Positions 8,386-17,664 of a stretch of 64,000 nt of DNA are shown piece by piece. Position 1 is the stretch's first letter. Every line of letters begins with the position of its first letter. The notes below the pieces were generated by a model. It worked only from the letters and a program-made list of their open reading frames with translations, had not been told where the DNA came from and made no database searches. The stretch spans positions 1 through 64,000 of the forward strand of contig UPZA01000001.1 in assembly GCA_900538575.1 (NCBI GenBank), given 5' to 3'. The stretch is from an uncultured Ruminococcus sp. GTDB taxonomy: Bacteria; Bacillota; Clostridia; Oscillospirales; Ruminococcaceae. The position numbers and the translations under genes were made by a program.

Positions 8386-11300
8386 TTAAATATTTGGCAT
8401 AACCGGTAACTGAGACGGATACGGAATTTCCTGATGATTGTCAGTTTTTACAATCTGAACCTTGTTATAAACGTCCATTCCCGTTCCTGCCGGTATAAGC
8501 TTTCCTATTATAACATTTTCCTTCAAGCCAAGCAGCTTATCGCTCTTGCCTCTGATTGCAGCGTCTGTTAGAGCCTTGGTGGTTTCCTGGAACGATGCCG
8601 CAGATAGGAAGCTGTCAGAGCTTGACGACGCCTTTGTAATACCCTGAAGAACAGGAAGCGTTGTAACAATCTCCAGATTTTCTTCTCCGTTTTCTATTCT
8701 CGTCTTAATCGACTCGTTTATTTCGTCAATTTCCTTCTTATCAACAAGCGCTCCCGGCAGCAAATAGCTACTTCCGGATTCATCGACCTTGATCTTCCTC
8801 AGCATCTGGCGAACAATAACTTCGATATGCTTATCATTTATATCAACACCCTGTAAGCGGTAAACCTTCTGTACTTCATGGATAATATAATTCTGAACCG
8901 CCTGCACGCCTAAAATGTTAAGAATATCCGCCGGATATACGTTACCCTCCGTAAGCTTAGTACCCTTTTCAATAACCTCATTTTCCTTAACTCTTATCTT
9001 GAAGTTATATGGAACCATATAGCTTTCTGTCTCTCCGGTTTCATTATTTGTTACAATAACGTTTCTGGTCGTCTTGATCTCTTCGATATTGACTATGCCG
9101 TCGATTCTTGAAAGTATAGCGGCATTTTTCGGACGCCTTGCCTCAAACAGCTCCTCAACACGCGGAAGACCTTGCGTAATATCCTCTGCCGAAGCGATGC
9201 CTCCCGTATGGAATGTTCTCATCGTAAGCTGAGTACCCGGCTCGCCTATAGACTGAGCAGAAATAATACCTACAGCTTCGCCGACAGCGACAAGGTTTCC
9301 GTTTGCAAGGTTGGAACCATAGCATTTAGCGCATACTCCATGCTTTGAACGGCAGTGTAAAACTGAACGTATTTTGATTCTCTCCACTCCGGCCTCGCAC
9401 ACTCTCTTTGCGTCCGCCTCAGTCATAAGCTTATCCTTTGATATTATAACGTCTCCGGTGCTCTCGTCCTTAAGATCGTCGACAAGATATCTTCCCACAA
9501 GTCTTTCAACCAGCGGCTCAATTATCTCGTTGCCGTTTCTGATCTCATATACCTCAAGACCGTCGTGAGCGTCACAGTCATGCTCGCTTATGATTACATC
9601 CTGCGAAACGTCTACAAGACGTCTGGTAAGGTAGCCGGAATCGGCGGTACGTAAAGCAGTATCTGCAAGTCCCTTACGGGCGCCTCGCGATGAAATGAAA
9701 TATTCAAGAATATTCAGTCCTTCACGGTAATTCGCTCTGATAGGAATTTCAATGGTAGTACCGGAGGTATTGGCGATAAGGCCTCTCATACCTGCAAGCT
9801 GCCTGATCTGATTGATACTTCCTCTGGCTCCCGAATCAGCCATCATGAATATAGGGTTATATTTGTCAAGTCCCGTTTTAAGCGCCTCGGTAACATCATC
9901 CGTAGCCTGATTCCAAACTTCAATTACCTTTTTGGATTTTTCCTCAGACGATATATAGCCGTATTCATACTGCCTTGTTATTACCTCTATCTTTTTATCG
10001 GCTTCCGCAAGAATATCTTTTTTCTGGGGCGGTATCGTAGCGTCGCATACCGCGACGGTAATTGAAGCCTTTGTCGAATACTTAAATCCAAGCGCCTTGA
10101 TCTTATCAAGTACTTCGGAAGTTGTTGTTGTACCGTGAATTCTGATACATCTTTCAATAATATTTGAAAGCTGTTTTTTGCCTACAAGGAAAGATATTTC
10201 AAGATCAAACTGCTTATCAGAATTAGTTCTGTCCACATAACCAAGATTCTGAGGGATGTTTTCGTTGAATATCAGACGTCCGACCGTACAGTCAATTATT
10301 TTAGATACGGTTTTGTCGCCTATTTCCTTTGTGATTCTCACCTTAATAGCCGCATGCAGCGATACGTCGTGCTCGTTATATGCCATTAAAGCTTCGTTTA
10401 CATCTCTGAATACCTTGCCCTCGCCGGGTTCTCCCTCCTTCTGCATAGTCAGATAATAAGAGCCAAGCACCATATCTTGAGACGGAACGGCAACAGGGCA
10501 GCCGTCGGAAGGCTTTAAAAGGTTATTCGCGGCAAGCATTAGAAATCTTGCTTCTGCCTGAGCCTCCGCTGAAAGCGGCAGATGCACAGCCATCTGGTCG
10601 CCGTCAAAATCGGCATTGAACGCGGTACAAACCAAAGGATGAAGTTTAATTGCGCGTCCTTCTACAAGAATAGGTTCGAACGCCTGTATACCCAGTCTGT
10701 GAAGCGTGGGGGCGCGGTTCAGCATAACCGGATGATCCTTAATCACGTTTTCAAGTGCGTCCCATACTTCAGTAGAAGCTCTGTCAACCATTTTTCTCGC
10801 GCTCTTTATATTTGCGATAACCTTAGTATCAACAAGTCTTTTAAGCACAAACGGCTTGAAAAGCTCAAGAGCCATTTCCTTTGGCAGACCGCACTGATAC
10901 ATTTTAAGCTCCGGACCTACTACGATAACAGAACGTCCGGAATAGTCGACACGCTTGCCGAGAAGGTTCTGTCTAAAGCGTCCCTGCTTACCCTTAAGCA
11001 TATCGGAAAGAGATTTCAAGGCACGATTATTAGGCCCTGTAACAGGTCTGCCGTGACGTCCGTTGTCGATAAGAGCGTCAACGGCTTCCTGAAGCATTCT
11101 CTTTTCATTTCTTATAATGATGTCCGGCGCTTCAAGCTCAAGCATTCTTTTTAGACGGTTATTTCTGTTGATAACTCTTCTGTAAAGGTCGTTTAAGTCG
11201 GACGTTGCATAACGTCCGCCGTCCAGCATAACCATAGGACGCAGATCAGGAGGTATAACAGGGATTACATTCAGAACCATCCATTCCGGCTTGTTTCCCG

Positions 11301-12111
11301 AAAGCCTGAATGCTTCTATTATTTCAAGTCTTTTCAATAGCTTAATCTTCTTCTGACCTGAAGGCAGACCTTTAAGCTCTTCCTTCAGATCCTCTGAAAC
11401 GACCTCAAGATTATTTTTCCATTCAACGTCAAGCTCTGAGAATTTTTTACATTCGTCACAATCGCATGTCAACGGCGAATGAGTACACTCAGATTTTTTT
11501 CCTCCAAGAGAAATCTTTCCCGACATTATAAGTCTGTTCTTAAAAACGTCGTATCGTTCAGGATCATATTCCTGCAAAAGCTTCTGTATTGCCTCAGCTC
11601 CCATTTCCGCTGAAAATTCATCGCCGTATTTTTCCCTTGCGTCTAAATATTCCTTTTCGGAAAGAAGCTGTTTTTTTATCAGCTCGCCTGTATTGCCCGG
11701 ATCAAGAACAATATATTTTGTAAAATAAAGTATTTCTTCAAGGCGTTTTTGAGAAATTTCAAGCACCTGTCCTATTCTTGACGGCGTTCCCTTGAAATAC
11801 CAAATATGAGATACCGGAGCCGCAAGCTCAATATGGCCCATTCTCTCGCGTCTTACCTTCGCGCGGGTAACCTCAACTCCGCAGCGGTCGCAGACCTTTC
11901 CCTTAAAGCGTATTTTCTTGAACTTTCCGCAGTGGCATTCCCAGTCTTTAGTAGGTCCGAAAATTCTTTCACAGTAAAGACCGTCCCTTTCAGGCTTCTG
12001 GGTTCTGTAATTTATAGTTTCAGGACGCTCAACAGCGCCGTAAGACCAGCTTCTGATCTGTTCCGGTGATGCGAGACCTATTTTTATAGAATCAAAAGTA
12101 TTAAATTCCAA
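8386..12111 (-). CDS. rpoC: DNA-directed RNA polymerase subunit beta'
   Basis: Largest catalytic subunit of RNA polymerase. The 1241-residue product has the N-terminal zinc ribbon (CHCGKFK ... CDRCGVEV), the absolutely conserved NADFDGDQM that binds the catalytic magnesium, the bridge-helix region, and the second zinc site CRSKHGVCAKC. It starts with TTG, with AAGGAGG 7 bases upstream, 65 bases after rpoB. The length is that of Firmicutes forms without large insertions. Confidence 0.98.
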   Translation of the reverse strand: MEFNTFDSIKIGLASPEQIRSWSYGAVERPETINYRTQKPERDGLYCERIFGPTKDWECHCGKFKKIRFKGKVCDRCGVEVTRAKVRRERMGHIELAAPVSHIWYFKGTPSRIGQVLEISQKRLEEILYFTKYIVLDPGNTGELIKKQLLSEKEYLDAREKYGDEFSAEMGAEAIQKLLQEYDPERYDVFKNRLIMSGKISLGGKKSECTHSPLTCDCDECKKFSELDVEWKNNLEVVSEDLKEELKGLPSGQKKIKLLKRLEIIEAFRLSGNKPEWMVLNVIPVIPPDLRPMVMLDGGRYATSDLNDLYRRVINRNNRLKRMLELEAPDIIIRNEKRMLQEAVDALIDNGRHGRPVTGPNNRALKSLSDMLKGKQGRFRQNLLGKRVDYSGRSVIVVGPELKMYQCGLPKEMALELFKPFVLKRLVDTKVIANIKSARKMVDRASTEVWDALENVIKDHPVMLNRAPTLHRLGIQAFEPILVEGRAIKLHPLVCTAFNADFDGDQMAVHLPLSAEAQAEARFLMLAANNLLKPSDGCPVAVPSQDMVLGSYYLTMQKEGEPGEGKVFRDVNEALMAYNEHDVSLHAAIKVRITKEIGDKTVSKIIDCTVGRLIFNENIPQNLGYVDRTNSDKQFDLEISFLVGKKQLSNIIERCIRIHGTTTTSEVLDKIKALGFKYSTKASITVAVCDATIPPQKKDILAEADKKIEVITRQYEYGYISSEEKSKKVIEVWNQATDDVTEALKTGLDKYNPIFMMADSGARGSINQIRQLAGMRGLIANTSGTTIEIPIRANYREGLNILEYFISSRGARKGLADTALRTADSGYLTRRLVDVSQDVIISEHDCDAHDGLEVYEIRNGNEIIEPLVERLVGRYLVDDLKDESTGDVIISKDKLMTEADAKRVCEAGVERIKIRSVLHCRSKHGVCAKCYGSNLANGNLVAVGEAVGIISAQSIGEPGTQLTMRTFHTGGIASAEDITQGLPRVEELFEARRPKNAAILSRIDGIVNIEEIKTTRNVIVTNNETGETESYMVPYNFKIRVKENEVIEKGTKLTEGNVYPADILNILGVQAVQNYIIHEVQKVYRLQGVDINDKHIEVIVRQMLRKIKVDESGSSYLLPGALVDKKEIDEINESIKTRIENGEENLEIVTTLPVLQGITKASSSSDSFLSAASFQETTKALTDAAIRGKSDKLLGLKENVIIGKLIPAGTGMDVYNKVQIVKTDNHQEIPYPSQLPVMPNI

Positions 12112-12161
12112 ACCGTTACCTCCTTGTCTGAATTACGACATTGCCGTTTCCGCCCCGCAGG

Positions 12162-12175
12162 CGGCTCCGGAGCCG
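12162..12175. repeat. GC-rich perfect palindrome in the rpoB-rpoC spacer
   Basis: CGGCTCCGGAGCCG is a 14-base perfect palindrome immediately after the rpoB stop, in a locally GC-rich stretch (12140-12175) unlike the surroundings. With no T run it is not a terminator; it could stabilise mRNA ends or mark a processing site, which is speculation. Confidence 0.6.
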
Positions 12176-12176
12176 A

Positions 12177-15100
12177 CTATATTTCTTCGTCGTCAGCAGA
12201 TATATCAAAACTGAACATCGCGCCCGACTCGGAATCATCAAGATCCTCCAGAATATCATCGTCCTCAACATCGTCAAGCGTGAATCCGGCGTCTTCAATC
12301 TCAGACTCCTCAAACGGATGCTCATCCGCATTTTCGTCCGCAAACGAAACGGGCTGAGGTATAATATCGTCGTCGTCAAACGACTGCTTAAGATCAATTT
12401 CATCCTGATTTTCATCAAGAACCCTGACATCAAGACAAAGCGACTGAAGCTCCTTGAAGAGAACCTTGAATGATTCCGGAATACCCGGCTTAGGTACGTT
12501 CTGACCTTTAACTATCGCTTCATAGGTGTTTACTCGTCCTACCGTATCGTCCGATTTTACAGTAAGAATTTCCTGGAGAGTATAAGCGGCGCCGTATGCC
12601 TCCAGAGCCCATACCTCCATTTCACCAAACCTCTGTCCGCCAAACTGCGCTTTACCGCCGAGAGGCTGCTGAGTAACCAAAGAATAAGGTCCGACAGAAC
12701 GAGCGTGTATCTTGTCGTCAACCAGGTGATGGAGCTTAAGATAATACATATAACCTACCGTAACACGGTTATCGAACTGTTCTCCGGTTCTTCCGTCGTA
12801 CAAAACAGTCTTGCCGTCCTCGTCCATTCCGGCAGCTCTGAAGCACGCTCTTATATCGTCCTCGTGAGCGCCGTCGAATACCGGCGTCATAATATGCCAG
12901 CCAAGAGCCTTTGCGGCCATTCCGAGATGAACCTCAAGCACCTGACCTATATTCATACGCGAAGGCACGCCCAATGGATTCAGTACTATATCAAGCGGCG
13001 TTCCATCGGGGAGGAACGGCATATCCTCCTGTGGAAGTATCCTTGAAACAACGCCCTTATTTCCATGACGTCCGGCCATTTTATCGCCGACAGAGATTTT
13101 TCTCTTCTGAGCGATATAGCAACGGACAAGCATATTTACACCCGGACTAAGCTCGTCGCAGTTTTGTCTTGTAAACACCTTGACGTCCACAATAACTCCG
13201 GCTTCTCCATGAGGAACCTTAAGAGAATTATCACGAACCTCTCTCGCCTTTTCTCCGAAAATTGCACGAAGCAGTCTTTCCTCGGCAGTAAGCTCGGTTT
13301 CACCCTTAGGAGTAACCTTTCCCACAAGAATATCTCCCGAATGAACCTCGGCTCCTATTCTGATAATACCCTTTTCATCAAGATCCTTTAAAGCGTCCTC
13401 GCCTACGTTAGGAATATCTCTTGTAATCTCCTCAGGGCCAAGCTTCGTATCGCGGCATTCTATTTCATATTCTTCTATATGAATCGAAGTAAATACGTCG
13501 TTTTTAACTAAGTTTTCGTTTAACAGTACGGCGTCCTCGTAGTTATAGCCCTCCCATGTCATAAAGCCAATAAGAGCGTTCTTTCCGAGAGATATCTCGC
13601 CGTCCGCGGTAGCGGGACCGTCTGCAAGTACCTGTCCCTTTTCAACGTTTTCTCCTACGCTTACAATCGGACGCTGGTTAACGCAGGTGCCCTGGTTAGA
13701 GCGCTTGAATTTCGTTAATTTATATTTGTGTTCAAGACTGATATTGTCTTCAACAGTTATCTCGTCCGCACTGACAGCCGTAACCTTTCCGCTGCACTCA
13801 GATATAATGCATACTCCGGAGTCAACCGCCGCCTTATATTCCATACCGGTACCGACAAAAGGCCTTTCGGTTTTAAGCAAAGGCACAGCCTGTCTCTGCA
13901 TGTTAGAACCCATAAGCGCTCTGTTAGCGTCGTCGTTTTCAAGGAACGGAATCATAGCCGTCGCTACCGATACGACCATCTTCGGAGAAACGTCCATATA
14001 ATCTACAAGCTCTCTGTCGCATTCAAGTATCTTGTCGCGGTAACGAGCGTTTACTTTAGGTCTTGCAAGCTTTCCGTCCTCGGTCAGCGGCTCGTTTGCC
14101 TGTGCGACAATAAAGTTATCCTCCACATCGGCCGTCATATAAACTACTTCGTTGGTGACAACTCCGGTTTCCTTGTCTACTTTTCTATAAGGCGCTTCAA
14201 TAAAGCCGTATTCATTTATCTTGGCAAATGTAGCAAGATATGAGATCAAACCTATATTAGGACCTTCAGGCGTTTCAATCGGACACATTCTGCCGTAATG
14301 ACTGTAATGAACGTCACGGACTTCAAATCCGGCTCTGTCTCTTGAAAGACCTCCGGGACCAAGCGCCGAAAGACGTCTTTTATGCGTCAGCTCCGCCAGA
14401 GGATTGTTCTGATCCATAAACTGTGAAAGAGGGGAAGAGCCGAAAAATTCTTTGATTGCCGCCGTAATCGGACGTATATTAACTAAAGACTGCGGAGTTA
14501 TGGTTTCCATATCCTGAGTCTGAAGATTCATTCTTTCCTTTACGACTCTTTCCATTCTGGCAAAGCCTATCCTGAACTGATTCTGAAGCAGCTCTCCTAC
14601 CGAGCGGATACGTCTGTTGCCGAGATGGTCAATATCATCTACTACTCCGACGCCTTCGCATAAATTAAGATAATAGCTTATTGTAGCATAGATATCATCG
14701 AGAATTATATGCTTAGGAACAAGCTCGTCAACTCGCTTCTTTATATTGTCCTCAAGCTCCTCCTCGTCTGCGGAGGATTCAAGAATATCCTTAAGAACCT
14801 TGAAGGATACCTTTTCATTAATACCATACTGAGCGGCGTCAAGGTCAACGTAGCCATTTATATCGACCATTCCGTTTCCTATAACCTTAACTTCCTTTTC
14901 AACCATTCTTATGGCGTTTTCACCGTTTTCAGTGACATAATATTCTTTAGCTTCAACTGTCAGATAAGCCTCATATACTCCGGCCTGCTCGATTTCCGCA
15001 GCCTTATCATAGGTCAGTTTTTCACCCTCGTCAGCCATGATTTCGCCTGTAAGCGGATTTACTACCGGTCGTGAAAGAACATGTCCGGAGATACGCGAGC

Positions 15101-15950
15101 CGATACCTAACTTCTTATTGAATTTATATCTTCCGAATCTGGCAAGATCATATCTCTTGGCGTCAAAGAAAAGATTATTGAGATGAGAAACCGCGCTTTC
15201 AACTGTCGGAGGTTCGCCCGGACGCAGCTTTTTATAAACGTCGATTAAAGCGTCAGAATTGTTTTTAGTTCCGTCCTTCTGAAGAATAGTCTGAGCCAAT
15301 CTGTCGTCTGAGCCGAAAAGCTCAAATATTTCCTCGTCTGAGCCGACTCCCAGCGCTCTTATAAATGTAGTAAGAGGAATTTTCCTGTTTTTATCTATTC
15401 TGACATAAGCGATATCGCTTGAATCCATTTCATATTCAAGCCATGCGCCCCTGTTCGGTATAACTGTAGCTTTAAAAAGATCCTTACCCGTTTTATCCTT
15501 TTCAAAGGAATAATACACGCCCGGAGAACGTACAAGCTGTGAAACAATAACACGCTCCGCGCCGTTTATTATAAACGTGCCGCTTTCAGTCATAAGAGGG
15601 AAATCTCCCATATAGATTTCGCTTTCCTTGACATCTCCCGTTTCCTTGTTCCAGAGAGTTGCTGTAACTCTCAGAGGAGCGGCATAAGTAACGTCGCGTT
15701 CCTTGCATTCTGCAATGGTATACTTAGGCGTATCGTCAATCTTATAATCAACAAAATTCAGGACGAGATTACCGTTATAATCGGTTATTGCGGACATATC
15801 GCTTAAAACGTCCTTTAAACCTTCATCCTTGAACCACTGATATGAATTTTTCTGTACCTCGATAAGATTAGGTATCTGAAGCGCCTCGTTTATTTTTCCA
15901 AAGCTCATTCTGACATTCTTACCAAGCTGTACTGGCTTGACATTCACCAT
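12177..15950 (-). CDS. rpoB: DNA-directed RNA polymerase subunit beta
   Basis: Beta subunit of RNA polymerase, 1257 residues. Visible are the rifampicin-pocket cluster (FMDQNNPLAELTHKRR, LSALGPGGLSRDRAG), GDKMAGRHGNKG, and the C-terminal LGGKAQFGGQRFGEMEVWAL. An acidic tail of about 70 residues (Asp/Glu-rich) follows the conserved C-terminus. Within the rifampicin cluster the residue equivalent to E. coli Gln510 is Pro (codon at 14430-14432). The ATG follows AGGAGG at 9 bases. The usual rplJ-rplL genes are not upstream; rpoBC has its own promoter at 16095-16123. Confidence 0.98.
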   Translation of the reverse strand: MVNVKPVQLGKNVRMSFGKINEALQIPNLIEVQKNSYQWFKDEGLKDVLSDMSAITDYNGNLVLNFVDYKIDDTPKYTIAECKERDVTYAAPLRVTATLWNKETGDVKESEIYMGDFPLMTESGTFIINGAERVIVSQLVRSPGVYYSFEKDKTGKDLFKATVIPNRGAWLEYEMDSSDIAYVRIDKNRKIPLTTFIRALGVGSDEEIFELFGSDDRLAQTILQKDGTKNNSDALIDVYKKLRPGEPPTVESAVSHLNNLFFDAKRYDLARFGRYKFNKKLGIGSRISGHVLSRPVVNPLTGEIMADEGEKLTYDKAAEIEQAGVYEAYLTVEAKEYYVTENGENAIRMVEKEVKVIGNGMVDINGYVDLDAAQYGINEKVSFKVLKDILESSADEEELEDNIKKRVDELVPKHIILDDIYATISYYLNLCEGVGVVDDIDHLGNRRIRSVGELLQNQFRIGFARMERVVKERMNLQTQDMETITPQSLVNIRPITAAIKEFFGSSPLSQFMDQNNPLAELTHKRRLSALGPGGLSRDRAGFEVRDVHYSHYGRMCPIETPEGPNIGLISYLATFAKINEYGFIEAPYRKVDKETGVVTNEVVYMTADVEDNFIVAQANEPLTEDGKLARPKVNARYRDKILECDRELVDYMDVSPKMVVSVATAMIPFLENDDANRALMGSNMQRQAVPLLKTERPFVGTGMEYKAAVDSGVCIISECSGKVTAVSADEITVEDNISLEHKYKLTKFKRSNQGTCVNQRPIVSVGENVEKGQVLADGPATADGEISLGKNALIGFMTWEGYNYEDAVLLNENLVKNDVFTSIHIEEYEIECRDTKLGPEEITRDIPNVGEDALKDLDEKGIIRIGAEVHSGDILVGKVTPKGETELTAEERLLRAIFGEKAREVRDNSLKVPHGEAGVIVDVKVFTRQNCDELSPGVNMLVRCYIAQKRKISVGDKMAGRHGNKGVVSRILPQEDMPFLPDGTPLDIVLNPLGVPSRMNIGQVLEVHLGMAAKALGWHIMTPVFDGAHEDDIRACFRAAGMDEDGKTVLYDGRTGEQFDNRVTVGYMYYLKLHHLVDDKIHARSVGPYSLVTQQPLGGKAQFGGQRFGEMEVWALEAYGAAYTLQEILTVKSDDTVGRVNTYEAIVKGQNVPKPGIPESFKVLFKELQSLCLDVRVLDENQDEIDLKQSFDDDDIIPQPVSFADENADEHPFEESEIEDAGFTLDDVEDDDILEDLDDSESGAMFSFDISADDEEI

Positions 15951-16021
15951 AGGCGGAACCTCCTTGATTTATTAACGGCTTTAATTTCTATATGCCTAAA
16001 CTGATTTTTTTCATAAAGCTC

Positions 16022-16051
16022 TTGACAGAACATAAAAATTTATGTTATACT
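16022..16051 (+). promoter_or_regulatory. Rightward promoter with a palindromic spacer, inside the rpoB leader
   Basis: TTGACA (16022-16027) and TATACT (16046-16051) with an 18-base spacer that contains the 16-base inverted repeat ACATAAA-AA-TTTATGT (16030-16045). It points away from rpoB toward the protease gene at 16234. A palindrome filling the spacer is a common operator position. It may be a second, regulated promoter for the protease gene or an antisense promoter to the rpoB leader. Confidence 0.4.
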
Positions 16052-16094
16052 ATTCAGCCAAGAAATATAATCAGTCATACTGATACATTTTATT

Positions 16095-16123
16095 ATTATA
16101 CAACTCTTTTTTGGCTTTGTCAA
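16095..16123 (-). promoter_or_regulatory. Perfect consensus promoter of rpoB-rpoC
   Basis: On the minus strand TTGACA (16118-16123), 17 bases, TATAAT (16095-16100). The predicted leader to the rpoB ATG is about 135 bases. Confidence 0.8.
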
Positions 16124-16181
16124 GTAGCAAATATAATAAAATAATCCGCTTTAATTTATTTACCTTTTTTAGCGAGATTCA

Positions 16182-16210
16182 TTGACATCTATTGGTTAAT
16201 ATGTTATTCT
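16182..16210 (+). promoter_or_regulatory. Promoter of the matrixin-like protease gene
   Basis: TTGACA (16182-16187), 17 bases, TATTCT (16205-16210); the ATG at 16234 follows only about 17 bases after the predicted start of transcription, with a GAGGGGGG ribosome site between. Confidence 0.7.
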
Positions 16211-16233
16211 ATATAAAGAGGGGGGTAATAATA

Positions 16234-16815
16234 ATGAAATTTTATAAATTAGTAAGTGTATGTACGGCATTAATATTATCTTGCAGTTCAACAATATTTA
16301 ATTTTAAGGCTGACGCTAACGCAAGAATTATTCATCCGATTTCTTTTGCCAATCGACTACAGGTAAACATGAGCAATTGTAAGGCTTACTACTCACCAAC
16401 ATATGCAAATTCATATGGCGAAAAAACAATGCGCGCTGCAAATGCTTGGGCTAGCCATAAAAACCTTGCTTTTACTATGCGTTGGAGTAGAGTTTTATCT
16501 TCATCAGGAGCCACAGTTCAATGCAGTTTTTATCGAAACGCCAATGATAACGCTATAGCCAAAACCACATTTTTTTACAATTCTATTTCCACATATCCTA
16601 CTTCATCAGATTGGAATATGTGTAAAATTCAACTTAACCTTGCTTATGACGTTCAAACTGATACTATAACGCATGAATTTGGTCATGTTTTCGGATTAGA
16701 CGAAAATAACGATACCCCGTCATCTATTATGTGTCAAAAAGGTTATGGCAGAACAGCGACATACCCATCAGATACGGACATTATAATGTTAAATGGATTA
16801 TATCCTAATGCTTAA
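16234..16815 (+). CDS. Secreted matrixin-like zinc metalloprotease
   Basis: A 193-residue protein with a signal peptide (residues 1 to about 28) and a zincin motif HEFGHVFGLDE near residue 150, followed by SIMC, a Met-turn-like element, about ten residues later. Established matrixins have HExxHxxGxxH or D; here the third-ligand position is Glu. The size fits a bare catalytic domain. The ATG at 16234 is chosen for its GAGGGGGG site; upstream in-frame ATG codons at 16192 and 16201 lack one. Probably co-transcribed with the lipoprotein gene 13 bases downstream. Substrate unknown. Confidence 0.72.
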   Translation: MKFYKLVSVCTALILSCSSTIFNFKADANARIIHPISFANRLQVNMSNCKAYYSPTYANSYGEKTMRAANAWASHKNLAFTMRWSRVLSSSGATVQCSFYRNANDNAIAKTTFFYNSISTYPTSSDWNMCKIQLNLAYDVQTDTITHEFGHVFGLDENNDTPSSIMCQKGYGRTATYPSDTDIIMLNGLYPNA

Positions 16816-16828
16816 GGGGGCTATTTTT

Positions 16829-17608
16829 ATGAATATCAAAAAAAGGCTTATCATCTCTTCAATCATATGTTCCTTATTAATTTTAGCGTCGGGCTGCGGA
16901 GATAATCAGACGACAGACAATAACACGTCTAAAGCCGAAGTCTTAACGGAGCATAATGTCGTAAGCTTCGCCAAAACAGAAGCAGATATTGCAAAATGCG
17001 CTTATACGCTTGAAGAACTTTATAACGCTTCCGATTTTGTTGCTGAAGTTAAAATAACAGATACGTCTTCGTTTATTTGGCCGGACACAGATATGATCTA
17101 TACAAATTTAACTCCGGAAATCATAAACATTTACAAGGGTTCATTTAATAACGAATTGTTAACCGTAAGCGGAGGATATATGAATTACAAAAAATATGCT
17201 AATTCTCCAGAAATAATCAAAGAATTCGGACACGCTCTTGATACTTCCGAATATTCTGAAAAAGAACTTGAAACCGCTGAGATTTACTATGATTTGTACG
17301 GCAATTATATTCCTGAGATTGGAGATAAATTAATCTTCTTTGGCATTAGGGATAGAAATAATGAAACTGAAAATTATTATGTTACTTATTCCAATCAAGG
17401 CATTTTTTTATGTGATAACAATGGTACCATTTCAAACCAAGCTCTCCTTGTGGACGATAACGGATTTACCGAACCTTTGGCCAAAGATTTAACGAAGTTA
17501 TTTAATAATACAGAAAAGCATAAACAAAAAAATATGTTGAATGAAACGTCAACCGTTCTAAATATACCTAAAAGTGAATTTATTAACGAAATAAACAGTA
17601 TGGAATAA
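16829..17608 (+). CDS. Secreted lipoprotein of unknown function
   Basis: The 259-residue product begins with a type II signal peptide ending in the lipobox LASGC, so the mature protein should be lipid-anchored at the Cys near residue 22. The rest is a soluble domain with no family I can name; it has a VAEVKITDT strand, GDKLIFFG and a short Lys/Asn-rich C-terminus. The start is placed at 16829 because AAGGGGG lies just upstream. It follows the protease gene by 13 bases, so the two may act together at the cell surface. Confidence 0.75.
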   Translation: MNIKKRLIISSIICSLLILASGCGDNQTTDNNTSKAEVLTEHNVVSFAKTEADIAKCAYTLEELYNASDFVAEVKITDTSSFIWPDTDMIYTNLTPEIINIYKGSFNNELLTVSGGYMNYKKYANSPEIIKEFGHALDTSEYSEKELETAEIYYDLYGNYIPEIGDKLIFFGIRDRNNETENYYVTYSNQGIFLCDNNGTISNQALLVDDNGFTEPLAKDLTKLFNNTEKHKQKNMLNETSTVLNIPKSEFINEINSME

Positions 17609-17644
17609 AAATAAATCGGCATTTAATGCCGATTTATTTTTTCT
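17608..17644. terminator. Bidirectional terminator
   Basis: Stem AAATAAATCGGCAT / ATGCCGATTTATTT (about 17609-17641) with a very short loop and a T run, between the lipoprotein gene (plus) and the dockerin gene (minus). Confidence 0.85.
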
Positions 17645-17664
17645 GTAGTATACTATGTTATTAT

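Noticed and set aside
10582..11154. 190-codon open frame antisense to rpoC
   Set aside because: No ribosome site, composition mirrors the rpoC codons, and the opposite frame is an unambiguous essential gene.
13728..14243. 171-codon open frame antisense to rpoB
   Set aside because: Same reasons: a shadow of rpoB without initiation signals or recognisable motif.
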